7,393 nt of DNA from Deltaproteobacteria bacterium (GCA_015492395.1 WGFD01000257.1:1-7393), one strand, 5' to 3'. Shown: positions 1 through 7,038, counted from the first letter of the stretch. Numbers and translations are program-made. Notes: a model not told the origin generated them from the letters alone.

Positions 1-1
1 A

Positions 2-718
2 AATGCATCTTTTGAAGAATTAGACATCAATAAGTTAAAGACATTCTTTTCTAAATATCATGGAATAAAACTTGACAACCTTACTGACAATGAAGTCAGA
101 AACATCTTAATCAATGCAGATATCATGAAGACAACAGAGTACGGGGATGTCTTATCAGTTGGGGGATTATTGCTATTCGGCAAGCAACCTCAAAAGTTTT
201 TACCAAACAGTGGAGTTACTTTTGCCTATTTTCATGGAGACACTTTATCCGATGATCTGTTAGACAGAAAAGTTATTGAAGGAACATTGCCGGAATTAAT
301 AGATGAGACAGTAAAGATAATTCAAAGAAATCTTAAAGTAGCTTCCAGGGTCAAGGGATTAAAAAGAATTGAAAAAGGATTGCCTAAAGAAGTTTTTAGA
401 GAAGCTGTTACAAATGCGGTTGCTCATCGGAATTACAGCATTGGAGCAGATATAAGAGTCTATATGTTCACAGATCGTATAGAAATAAGAAACCCCGGGG
501 CGTTGCCAAATACGGTGACAATTGAAAAAATAAAAATAGGAAGTTATTCGTATCCCCGGAATCCGCTAATAGCGCAACATTTAAGGGATTGGAGATATAT
601 TGATAAGCTTGGTAGAGGAGTTCATATGATTTTAAGGAAAATAGCAGAGCTTGGATTGCCAGAACCTGAACTAAAAGAAGAAGGAGAAGAGTTTATATTA
701 ACTTTGTTTACAGAATGA
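2..718 (+). CDS. COG2865 / AlbA_2-family ATP-binding protein, C-terminal part (5' end outside window)
   Basis: The frame is open from base 2, so the gene enters from the left and only its C-terminal 238 residues are visible; the Met at base 125 is internal. The family (COG2865, 'predicted transcriptional regulator', RecG-C-like) normally has an N-terminal AlbA_2/Schlafen-like nucleic-acid-binding domain, which would lie upstream. Visible here, numbering from base 2, are the linker with GGLLLFGKQPQKFLP and a complete GHKL-type ATPase domain: N-box EAVTNAVAHRNY (E134, N138, H142, R143), DRIEIRNPGALP (D158, G166) and the lid DKLGRG (G204, G206). The protein ends right after this domain, without the C-terminal winged helix that some relatives carry. 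It is more AT-rich than the next gene, has the same orientation, and ends 46 bases before it. Such proteins are common beside restriction and BREX genes; a regulatory role is inference. Family call firm, function not. Confidence 0.85.
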   Translation, partial: NASFEELDINKLKTFFSKYHGIKLDNLTDNEVRNILINADIMKTTEYGDVLSVGGLLLFGKQPQKFLPNSGVTFAYFHGDTLSDDLLDRKVIEGTLPELIDETVKIIQRNLKVASRVKGLKRIEKGLPKEVFREAVTNAVAHRNYSIGADIRVYMFTDRIEIRNPGALPNTVTIEKIKIGSYSYPRNPLIAQHLRDWRYIDKLGRGVHMILRKIAELGLPEPELKEEGEEFILTLFTE

Positions 719-722
719 TACG

Positions 723-732
723 TGAACACAGG
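723..732 (+). repeat. 10-bp direct repeat, copy 1 (duplicate of the brxHII start)
   Basis: TGAACACAGG occurs here and again at 766-775, where it forms part of the first codons of the helicase gene. With the preceding G the first copy reads GTGAACACAGG, which would encode the same Met-Asn-Thr-Gly as the helicase start but reaches a stop at 746-748. Thirty-three AT-rich bases separate the copies. This looks like a scar at the junction between the AT-rich left gene and the more GC-rich operon. Confidence 0.6.
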
Positions 733-738
733 AAGATC

Positions 739-759
739 AGTAATTTAATTACTTTTTTT
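739..759 (+). terminator. AU-rich hairpin with T-tract after the COG2865 gene
   Basis: AGTAAT (739-744) and ATTACT (748-753) are perfect inverted repeats around a TTA loop, and T runs on through 759. This is the layout of an intrinsic terminator, but the stem has only one G-C pair, so it would be weak. It sits between the left gene and the helicase gene. It could end or thin transcription entering the BREX genes, or expose separate transcripts. An AT-rich chance palindrome is the alternative. Confidence 0.45.
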
Positions 760-764
760 GACTA

Positions 765-3557
765 ATGAACACAGGTGACTGGTGTTGGAGCAATGACCAT
801 AATCAACTGTGCCAGATCATCGAAGCCCGGTCTCTCTGGGGAGAGGCGACCTGCCGGGTCTGGCTGCCGGGTCAGGATGCTGTCGTTCGCATTCGAGCCG
901 ATCTGATTAAGCCCTTAAGCGAGGCAACTTTCGGCACAAGTGATTCCATTGCCTATATCGCCGCTGCGGCCCGAGTAGCTGATGCCCTGACTCAGGACGT
1001 GCTTCTGGCTCCTATCGAGTCATCCGTCATTCCCTTGCCTCACCAGATAAAGGCACTGTCCATAGCGCTTTCCAATGACCGTGTGCGTTATCTCCTGGCA
1101 GATGAGGTTGGACTCGGCAAGACCATTGAGGCCGGACTGATTATGCGGGAGCTCAAGCTCCGGGGATTGGTAAACAGAACGCTGGTAATAGCCCCTAAAG
1201 GCCTGGTCACACAGTGGGTGGCCGAGATGCTCACTCATTTCGGAGAGGAATTCAGGCTCCTTATCCCAAGCGATATCTCGGCTTACCGCAGAATCTCAAG
1301 AGAAGAAAATATATGGCGAAGCCGTAGCCAGATTGTCTGTCCGATGGATTCGGTAAAACCTCTTGATAACCGCCGTGGATGGTCACGGGATCAGGTGGCT
1401 GACTATAACCGTGAGCGATTCGAAGACCTGATTGCGGCCGGATGGGACCTTGTAATTGTGGATGAGGCGCATCGTCTGGGAGGGAGCACCGACCAGGTGG
1501 CCCGCTACAAGCTGGGACAGGCATTGGCCGAAGCCGCTCCATATCTTCTGTTGCTTTCCGCAACTCCTCATCAGGGCAAGACCGATGCCTTCCATCGCCT
1601 GGTCTCCTTAATTGATACCGAAGCATTCCCTGACATTGAAAGCGTGACGAGGGAACGAGTGCAGTCTTACGTTATCAGGAGCGAAAAACGCCGGGCCATA
1701 ACAGCAGAGGGCAAGCCGCTGTTCAAGCCGAGACAAACACAACTTTACCCTGTTTCATGGAAAGAGCGCCATAAGGAGCAAAAAGTTCTTTACGATGCAG
1801 TAACCGAATACGTCCGTGACGGCTACAACTTGGCAATGCGCGAAAAGAAGGGCTACATCGGCTTCCTGATGATACTGATGCAGCGTCTTATAGCTTCAAG
1901 CACTCAGGCCATACGCACCACCCTTGAAAGGCGTCTTGAGGCACTTGCACTGCCTGAGGAACAACTTACGCTTTTCCCTATGTCTGAAGAAGATTGGGGC
2001 GACCTTGACGGACAGGAACAGGTAGAGACCCTACTCAGGACGCACCTCAAGGCCATGAAAAACGAGCGTGCCGAGGTAAAGCTCCTTCTGGAGGCGGCCA
2101 AACGGTGCGAGGATGCGGGCCCTGATGCCAAGGCAGAGGCCCTTCTCGACTGGGTATATCGACTGCAACAGGAAGAAGGCGACCCCAACCTCAAGATTCT
2201 AATCTTTACGGAGTTTGTCCCAACGCAGGCAATGCTTCAGAAGTTCTTGACCGACCGCGGCTTTACGGTCGTATGCCTGAACGGCTCGATGGATATGGAT
2301 GAGCGGTTAAAAGCCCAGGAGACCTTTGCCAGTGATGCCAGGATATTGATCTCAACAGATGCAGGCGGAGAGGGTTTGAATCTTCAGTTCTGTCACGTGG
2401 TTATCAATTACGACATTCCCTGGAACCCCATGCGTCTTGAGCAACGCATAGGGAGGGTGGATAGAATAGGCCAGGATCGTTCGGTTCGGGCGGTCAACCT
2501 GGTTTTTCAGGATACGGTAGAGCATCGGGTAAGGCAGGTACTGGAGGAGAAACTTGCTGTTATTTTGCGTGAATTCGGCATAGATAAGACCGGTGATGTT
2601 CTCGACTCTGCACAGGCCGGTAAAATCTTCGATGGCCTATATGTTGAAGCCATACTTCATCCAGAGGCCATCAACGCCACGGTAGATAAGATTGTTGATC
2701 GGATACATGAGGAAGCCAGAGAGGCGAAAGAAAATGTATCAGTTCTTCAGTCCTCAGAAGACCTTGACCCGAGTGAAGCCCAAAGATTGATGTCCCATCC
2801 GCTTCCGCATTGGGTGGAACGCATGACAACCAGTTATCTCAGGGCCCATGGCGGCAAGGCAGAGAAGCATGAACAGACATGGGAACTCTCATGGCCAAAT
2901 GGAGACAATATTTCAAGCGTGGTCTTTACAGGAAAAGACGCGGAGAAAATACCGACCGCACGACATTTAACATTGGAAGACCCAAGGATTCGTGGGTTGG
3001 TTATGCGTCTTCCTCGCTTTGCGCCTGGACAGCCTATACCATTTATTAATCTTCCTGGACTTGCTTCGGAGGTGAAAGGGTTCTGGTCATTATGGCGAAT
3101 CAACATCCATACAGACGACTGGAATAGGCGATGCATTATGCCATTGTTTCTTCAAGATGACGGTCGCAGCCTGTTGCCCACGGTGCGGCATGTATGGGAA
3201 CAACTGCTTTCAATCACCCCGGATATCAGGGAATATCTTAGCGGAGAAGATGCCGGTCTTGCTTATTCAAAGGCGGCTGATGCGGCGGAATCCCACGGAA
3301 AACATCTCTATGATGAACTTTTGCAAATGCACAGGGACAGGCTTGCTCGGGAACGAGAAAAAGGAGAGTATGCCTTTGCCGCGCGTAAACGCGCTATAGA
3401 ACGTATAGGGTTGCCTGCTGTTCGAAGTCACAGACTTGCTCAGCTTGGACAGGAAGAACGCGTTTGGAAAGAGAACATCGAGAAAAAAGCGAAGGTAAGT
3501 CCGGAGATGTTTCCATTGCTCTTGGTACGGCTTGATGGGAGTGTCGCAAATGGCTAA
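765..3557 (+). CDS. brxHII: BrxHII-like SNF2-family DNA helicase/translocase of a BREX system
   Basis: A 930-residue superfamily 2 protein of the SNF2/RapA-like type. Both RecA-like lobes are intact: Walker A in DEVGLGKTIEAG (K119, T120), Walker B DEAH (233-236), motif III SATPHQG (265-271), then FTEF near residue 485, STDAGGEGLNLQ (530-541) and motif VI QRIGRVDRIGQ (560-570). The first about 90 residues look like the small N-terminal domain of this helicase group. Residues from about 640 to 930 match nothing I recognise. Next to pglZ this fits BrxHII, the helicase of BREX types 3 and 5, thought to act on DNA in the cytoplasm; DrmD of DISARM is a relative but would not sit beside pglZ. ATG 765 is the best start because the N-terminal residues look genuine, yet no Shine-Dalgarno sequence precedes it. 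Its end overlaps pglZ by 8 bases, so the two are co-transcribed. Confidence 0.85.
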   Translation: MNTGDWCWSNDHNQLCQIIEARSLWGEATCRVWLPGQDAVVRIRADLIKPLSEATFGTSDSIAYIAAAARVADALTQDVLLAPIESSVIPLPHQIKALSIALSNDRVRYLLADEVGLGKTIEAGLIMRELKLRGLVNRTLVIAPKGLVTQWVAEMLTHFGEEFRLLIPSDISAYRRISREENIWRSRSQIVCPMDSVKPLDNRRGWSRDQVADYNRERFEDLIAAGWDLVIVDEAHRLGGSTDQVARYKLGQALAEAAPYLLLLSATPHQGKTDAFHRLVSLIDTEAFPDIESVTRERVQSYVIRSEKRRAITAEGKPLFKPRQTQLYPVSWKERHKEQKVLYDAVTEYVRDGYNLAMREKKGYIGFLMILMQRLIASSTQAIRTTLERRLEALALPEEQLTLFPMSEEDWGDLDGQEQVETLLRTHLKAMKNERAEVKLLLEAAKRCEDAGPDAKAEALLDWVYRLQQEEGDPNLKILIFTEFVPTQAMLQKFLTDRGFTVVCLNGSMDMDERLKAQETFASDARILISTDAGGEGLNLQFCHVVINYDIPWNPMRLEQRIGRVDRIGQDRSVRAVNLVFQDTVEHRVRQVLEEKLAVILREFGIDKTGDVLDSAQAGKIFDGLYVEAILHPEAINATVDKIVDRIHEEAREAKENVSVLQSSEDLDPSEAQRLMSHPLPHWVERMTTSYLRAHGGKAEKHEQTWELSWPNGDNISSVVFTGKDAEKIPTARHLTLEDPRIRGLVMRLPRFAPGQPIPFINLPGLASEVKGFWSLWRINIHTDDWNRRCIMPLFLQDDGRSLLPTVRHVWEQLLSITPDIREYLSGEDAGLAYSKAADAAESHGKHLYDELLQMHRDRLAREREKGEYAFAARKRAIERIGLPAVRSHRLAQLGQEERVWKENIEKKAKVSPEMFPLLLVRLDGSVANG
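766..775 (+). repeat. 10-bp direct repeat, copy 2 (in the brxHII start)
   Basis: Second TGAACACAGG, overlapping the ATG of the helicase gene (ATG at 765-767). It marks the point where the sequence turns from AT-rich to more GC-rich. See copy 1 at 723-732. Confidence 0.6.
3537..3541 (+). promoter_or_regulatory. Ribosome binding site of pglZ, decides its start
   Basis: GGGAG lies 8 bases before ATG 3550. It selects this ATG over the in-frame TTG 3532, ATG 3535 and GTG 3541, which sit upstream of or within the site. It lies inside the end of the helicase gene, as expected for coupled translation. Confidence 0.7.
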
Positions 3558-5547
3558 TTGGCGAGAGCAGATTCTTAAAGAGTTTACATCACAAGTGGCC
3601 CGGCTGACATTGGTGGCCGACCCGGACGGTCTTCTTCTGGAGGAGGGCGTCCTTCAGGGAATACGTGAAAGAGGCTTTGAATTAATCCCCTTTGAGGACC
3701 ATGTTGCCTTCAGGTTTGCCTATGAGTCTAAATTTCGCTCACGTTGGGATCGTGGCGAGCATACAGACCTTGTTGTCGTTTTAAGGTCGGAATCAAGCAA
3801 TCTCAATAATCTGCCTTACGACCTCCTTGAAGCCGGACGCAAGCTATCTTTTTCTATCGGTGAATTGTTTCCGAATCTGAGTTATCCCGTAGTTGCCGCT
3901 ATGGACAGGAACGATTTCGATGCGCTCTATCGAGCCCAGGTTCAGCATAACCCCGGCACCTTAGGCGACAATATGACCAAGGAGTTTGTGCTGAGGCACG
4001 TTTTTGAAATTGCTCCGGAACTTATAAAACAGCCATCGGATTTACTTCGGGTTTTGCTTCGCCGTCATTATCGGGGCTTGAGCATACCGATGATTCTCGA
4101 TGAGCGCTTCATAGAGGTTCTTCGTCAAAATGACTTGTTTGAAGATTGGCCTTTAGAGAAGATTGTTCCGGATCGGGATGCTTTCTTTGTTTTTTTGCAA
4201 GAGCGGTGGCCTGTATTTCTTAATAGGATAGCTGCACGTGATATGGAGGGCGTGAAGGAAGAAGAAGCCTCCTTTGGTCTTGAGTATAGCGGACCTTCTG
4301 ACCTTCCCTTTGAGCACGATGATGTCCGGGTATATATAGACAATCTTTTCCTTGAAGGACTATTGGAGGCGATACCTCATAAAAATTCAGAAGCCCTTTC
4401 CAAGAAGTGGGTTGCTGTAGGAGTTTGTATTGACCCTGAAAAGGATCGTTTGCGGCGAATGGAGGGGTTGCTTCAGTCCATGAAAGCAACCATTCCCTCA
4501 ACTGATGCCAGACATAATGAATGGCTGCTCTTTGCATATCGGTGGGCGGAGTTTATGGCACTATCAATAGATGCGGGCTCCGGCGTGACAGCTAAAATCA
4601 AAAGGCAAACAGAGGAACTCTGCAGCGATGTTGATACTGCGTTCTTGTCGTGGGTTGGTAAGCGTTACGCAGGACTGCATAATCAACCGGCAGTGCCTCC
4701 TGTGATGCTCCACCATGTGCCTCGTGCTCTTGCACGAAATGTGGGACAAAATAAGATCGCTTTTCTCGTGGTAGACGGTTTGGCTCTTGATCAATGGATT
4801 GTAATGCGCAAGGTTCTTCATGAACAGCATCCGACTATACGATTTAACGAGAGCGCCATTTTTGCCTGGATGCCGACAATTACATCTGTATCTCGACAGG
4901 CTGCCTTTGCCGGGAAAGCTCCGCTTTATTTTCCTTCGAGTATTCAACATACAGGTAAGGAAGAAGCTCATTGGACACAGTTCTGGCTTGATCAAGGTCT
5001 AACTCAGCAAGAGGTGGCGTATGCCAAAGGACTCGGTGACGGCGGACTTGATACGGTCAAGGAGATTATTTCTCATCCTAAAGTGCGTGTAATAGGGCTT
5101 ATTATTGACAAGGTCGATAAGATCATGCACGGTATGGAACTGGGGACTCCCGGAATGCATAACCAAATACGCCAATGGACTGAGCAGGGATTCCTGGCAA
5201 ATCTCTTCGATCTCTTATTGAAGCATGAATATCAGATTTTTCTTACCTCCGACCACGGGAATATTGAGGCAGAAGGATGCGGCAGTCCCAAGGAAGGGGC
5301 TATTGCTGAAATGCGTGGTCAACGTGTTCGAATATATCCTGATGAGCTTTTACGATCACAGGTGAAGGATAGATTTTCTGATTCAATTGAGTGGCCAGCA
5401 GTGGGATTACCCGACGATTTCTTGCCGCTTCTGGCACCTAACCGGAAGGCCTTTATTAAAGAAGAAGATAAAATTGTGGGACACGGCGGAATCTCAATTG
5501 AGGAGTTAGTGGTTCCCTTTGTTCATATCAAGCAGAGGGACTCATGA
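3550..5547 (+). CDS. pglZ: PglZ-domain protein (alkaline phosphatase superfamily), BREX type 3-like
   Basis: A 665-residue protein, counted from ATG 3550. The C-terminal half is a PglZ domain of the alkaline phosphatase fold, with the family's ligand pattern in order: VVDGLALDQW (D409), the nucleophile loop PTITSVSRQ (T443, T445, S446), DKVDKIMHG (D523 and H527, the D-x3-H zinc pair), TSDHGN (D568, H569) and GHGG (H645). The metal site therefore looks complete. The N-terminal about 400 residues are helical-looking and match the non-catalytic front of BREX PglZ proteins. PglZ is, with BrxC/PglY, a core component of BREX loci and is required for defence; its substrate is not settled. The gene overlaps the helicase gene by 8 bases and the next gene by 4 (ATGA), so all three form one operon. 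The size and the brxHII neighbour favour the type 3 form. Frames starting at 3532 or 3535 would add six or five residues. Confidence 0.9.
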   Translation: MANWREQILKEFTSQVARLTLVADPDGLLLEEGVLQGIRERGFELIPFEDHVAFRFAYESKFRSRWDRGEHTDLVVVLRSESSNLNNLPYDLLEAGRKLSFSIGELFPNLSYPVVAAMDRNDFDALYRAQVQHNPGTLGDNMTKEFVLRHVFEIAPELIKQPSDLLRVLLRRHYRGLSIPMILDERFIEVLRQNDLFEDWPLEKIVPDRDAFFVFLQERWPVFLNRIAARDMEGVKEEEASFGLEYSGPSDLPFEHDDVRVYIDNLFLEGLLEAIPHKNSEALSKKWVAVGVCIDPEKDRLRRMEGLLQSMKATIPSTDARHNEWLLFAYRWAEFMALSIDAGSGVTAKIKRQTEELCSDVDTAFLSWVGKRYAGLHNQPAVPPVMLHHVPRALARNVGQNKIAFLVVDGLALDQWIVMRKVLHEQHPTIRFNESAIFAWMPTITSVSRQAAFAGKAPLYFPSSIQHTGKEEAHWTQFWLDQGLTQQEVAYAKGLGDGGLDTVKEIISHPKVRVIGLIIDKVDKIMHGMELGTPGMHNQIRQWTEQGFLANLFDLLLKHEYQIFLTSDHGNIEAEGCGSPKEGAIAEMRGQRVRIYPDELLRSQVKDRFSDSIEWPAVGLPDDFLPLLAPNRKAFIKEEDKIVGHGGISIEELVVPFVHIKQRDS

Positions 5548-6323
5548 ATAATCCTTTAAAACAAATAGGTTTTAGTCAGCGTATACATCTCGAATGGTTT
5601 GAGCATACGGCATCTTTACTGTTAGCCGGGAAGACAAAAGAGGAAATTTCGACCGAACTGCAGAACCTTCTAATAAATAAGTTGTCCGTTGGCGGGACAG
5701 CTGAACGTGGTAACAGAGAAAAGGCAATCTCCATCCTTATGAAGTGCTGGGTCACTGTGCCTAAAGAGCTTTTATTTCTTCGCAATGAAGGGTTGAGCTT
5801 GTTGAAGCACTCACTGCGTCATGAGCATATTGCCTTGCATTGGGGCATGGCCATGGCGGCATATCCTTTTTGGGGTGTTGTCGCGGAAACCACAGGAAGG
5901 CTTCTCCGTTTGCAGGACGCTGTGGTGGCATCACAAGTTCAACGGCGAATCCGTGAGCTATTTGGTGAAAGAGAAACTGTATCAAGGGCAACGAGACGCA
6001 TTCTAAGGACATTTGTAGACTGGAGGGTGCTTGAGGAAACTTCAAAGAAGGGAATATATCAGAAGGGAGTTATCAAAAAAATTAGCGACTCGCAGCTCAT
6101 AGCATGGGTGATTGAAGCAGCTCTTATTTCAAGTGGCAACAAATCAGCTTCGCTCAAAGCCATTACCCATAGTCCATCTCTTTTCCCTTTTGATATGGCT
6201 CTATCCAACTCAAAAATGCTTGAAGAATCAGAGATGCTTGAGCTTTTTCGCCATGGCCTTGATGAGGAGATGGTTACACTTAGAAATACGAAAAATACGA
6301 TAGCTAAAGCTAAGATTTCTTGA
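5544..6323 (+). CDS. brxA: Probable BREX protein BrxA (DUF1819-like)
   Basis: A 259-residue soluble-looking protein. Its ATG overlaps the pglZ stop (ATGA) and has GAGG at 5535-5538, 5 bases upstream, so it is translationally coupled to pglZ. The call rests partly on position: type 3 BREX loci carry brxA next to pglZ. In the sequence, the region around 137-175 (FGERETVSRATRRILRTF and following) has the Gly-Glu-Arg plus helix-turn-helix-like pattern I associate with BrxA/DUF1819 and would make a winged-helix DNA-binding fold. The mildly hydrophobic stretch near 98-113 is too short and interrupted for a membrane helix, despite older 'inner membrane protein' labels for the family. It is somewhat longer than type 1 BrxA proteins, about 200 residues. 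The C-terminus is lysine-rich and low in complexity. An unrelated BREX accessory protein is the alternative. Confidence 0.65.
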   Translation: MNNPLKQIGFSQRIHLEWFEHTASLLLAGKTKEEISTELQNLLINKLSVGGTAERGNREKAISILMKCWVTVPKELLFLRNEGLSLLKHSLRHEHIALHWGMAMAAYPFWGVVAETTGRLLRLQDAVVASQVQRRIRELFGERETVSRATRRILRTFVDWRVLEETSKKGIYQKGVIKKISDSQLIAWVIEAALISSGNKSASLKAITHSPSLFPFDMALSNSKMLEESEMLELFRHGLDEEMVTLRNTKNTIAKAKIS

Positions 6324-6335
6324 TAAGGAGATCTT

Positions 6336-6407
6336 GTGCCTTTCATTTCTGGGACAATAAGGATAGCACCAGGTGTAACCCCGAACCTGAGCAAACCAGA
6401 CGGGTAG
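6336..6407 (+). pseudogene. Possible start of a fourth operon gene, cut off after 23 codons
   Basis: Directly after the brxA stop comes TAAGGAG (6324-6330) and, 5 bases on, GTG 6336. This is an excellent ribosome site and start in the right place for another cistron. The frame gives MPFISGTIRIAPGVTPNLSK and three more residues, then stops at TAG 6405. I recognise no family. The 42-base repeat starts 14 bases later, so the original gene may have been cut when the right-hand DNA arrived. It could instead be a genuine short peptide or chance. Confidence 0.3.
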
Positions 6408-6421
6408 TTTTCCTCAAGTCA

Positions 6422-6463
6422 AACGCAGGTGCGCCCGCAGATGCCCTGTACCGTGAGGTATTG
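6422..6463 (+). repeat. 42-bp direct repeat, copy 1
   Basis: Matches 7352-7393 in 39 of 42 positions. The differences are GT versus CC at 6429-6430 and T versus C at 6447. The shared core GCGCCCGCAGATGCC...GTACCGTGAGGTATTG includes a small TACC/GGTA hairpin. The second copy runs into the window end, so the full repeat may be longer. The two copies lie 930 bases apart in the same orientation and bracket the SEC-C remnant and the toxin-antitoxin operon. No coding function is evident. Confidence 0.85.
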
Positions 6464-6492
6464 GGATGGTCTCCTTGGTTAAGCAGATGTTT

Positions 6493-6537
6493 GCCTTGAT
6501 CGCTTCAGCATCAGATCATTGACCGAAGCGATAAGGC
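6493..6537. repeat. Imperfect 13-bp inverted repeat
   Basis: GCCTTGATCGCTTC (6493-6506) pairs with GAAGCGATAAGGC (6525-6537) in 13 base pairs with one bulged G (6498), around an 18-base loop. No T-tract follows, so it does not look like an intrinsic terminator. It lies between the 42-base repeat and the SEC-C motif and partly inside the remnant reading frame. It may be the end or scar of a small mobile element, or a structured RNA or protein site. Confidence 0.55.
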
Positions 6538-6598
6538 CAGCCGAAACACACTCTGCCCTTGCGGAAGCGGGAAGAAGTACAAGAAATGCTGCCTTTGA
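6500..6598 (+). pseudogene. C-terminal remnant of a SEC-C motif protein
   Basis: The frame ends in [14 protein letters not shown] then TGA (6596-6598), an intact SEC-C motif (C-x-C-x8-C-C) preceded by the usual Arg-Asn. SEC-C is a small zinc-binding motif at the C-terminus of SecA and of many other proteins. Upstream the frame meets TGA at 6497-6499 and has no ATG or recognisable start before it, so the body of the gene is missing. The motif itself is undamaged, pointing to a fairly recent truncation. Which SEC-C protein it came from cannot be told; a SecA C-terminus is possible. It converges on the PIN toxin gene, 29 bases apart. Confidence 0.7.
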
Positions 6599-6614
6599 CA
6601 ATCAAGACGGACCG

Positions 6615-6629
6615 GACCCGCCGCGGGTC
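6615..6629 (-). terminator. GC-rich hairpin at the end of the toxin gene (candidate terminator)
   Basis: GACCCG (6615-6620) and CGGGTC (6624-6629) are a perfect 6-bp inverted repeat with a 3-base loop, placed over the toxin stop codon. On the minus strand the following bases are not a proper T-tract, so intrinsic termination would be weak. It may only protect the 3' end of the transcript. Confidence 0.35.
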
Positions 6630-7038
6630 ATCTCTTGAACAGGATGTCGAGACATTCCCTCGGGGTGGTGATGCGTATGTCCTTGTAGCGCTTGAGCGGC
6701 AGGATGTGACGCTTGTCGCCGGTGACGAGAAAATCGGCCTTCGAGTCCACGGCGCATGCAAGGATGCGGTTGTCAGCCTCGTCGTTTCTTATGACCCTCA
6801 GGTCAGTCTCCGGCTCTATGACCGTTGCGACCTCTTCGAGCACATCGAGGAGGAGTCTAATACGCTCCTTCCCCCACCCAAACTTTTCCTTGAGGACCAC
6901 GGATGTCTCTTTCAGGATGAAGGGTGAGAGAAAGAACTCGATTGCACCCTGGTTGGCAAGCAGAAGAAGCTCTTCCGGAGGCCCACCGAAGTGCACCGCC
7001 GAGACGAGCACGTTCGTATCCAGCACGAGCCTCGGCAT
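6628..7038 (-). CDS. PIN-domain toxin (VapC-like, COG1569 family)
   Basis: A 136-residue PIN-domain protein counted from ATG 7038. The acidic residues of the Mg-dependent RNase site are present: LDTNVLVSA (D7), E44 in LSPFILKETS, D86/D89 in RNDEADN and D108 in FLVTGDK. The C-terminal ITTPRECLDIL is typical of the COG1569 group, annotated as a toxin component of toxin-antitoxin systems; members of the PIN fold cleave RNA. The ATG shares one base with the antitoxin stop (TGATG on the minus strand), so translation is coupled and the antitoxin is made first. A TTG one codon earlier (7041) is an alternative start, with slightly better spacing to an AGG upstream. The gene is complete, with no broken catalytic position. 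G+C is clearly higher than in the BREX genes. The target RNA is unknown. Confidence 0.9.
   Translation of the reverse strand: MPRLVLDTNVLVSAVHFGGPPEELLLLANQGAIEFFLSPFILKETSVVLKEKFGWGKERIRLLLDVLEEVATVIEPETDLRVIRNDEADNRILACAVDSKADFLVTGDKRHILPLKRYKDIRITTPRECLDILFKR

Noticed and set aside
758..763. TTGACT as the -35 box of a brxHII promoter
   Set aside because: No -10-like hexamer lies 16-18 bases further on, and the start would fall inside the coding region.
3532..3549. Earlier starts for pglZ (TTG 3532, ATG 3535, GTG 3541)
   Set aside because: GGGAG at 3537-3541 is correctly placed only for ATG 3550, and MANWREQ is the more natural N-terminus.
1020..5002. Several frames of 70-140 codons inside the helicase and PglZ genes, mostly on the minus strand
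   Set aside because: Low-complexity or unrecognisable translations lying wholly within firm genes.
765..5547. A DISARM system, because of the DrmD-like helicase
   Set aside because: PglZ and the BrxA-like gene next to it are BREX components; no DUF1998 or phospholipase-D gene typical of DISARM is present.
6425..6496. Reading the 42-base repeat as a TPR-like helix (ADALYREVL)
   Set aside because: The resemblance is short, the second copy changes Leu to Pro, and no other repeat unit is visible on either side.
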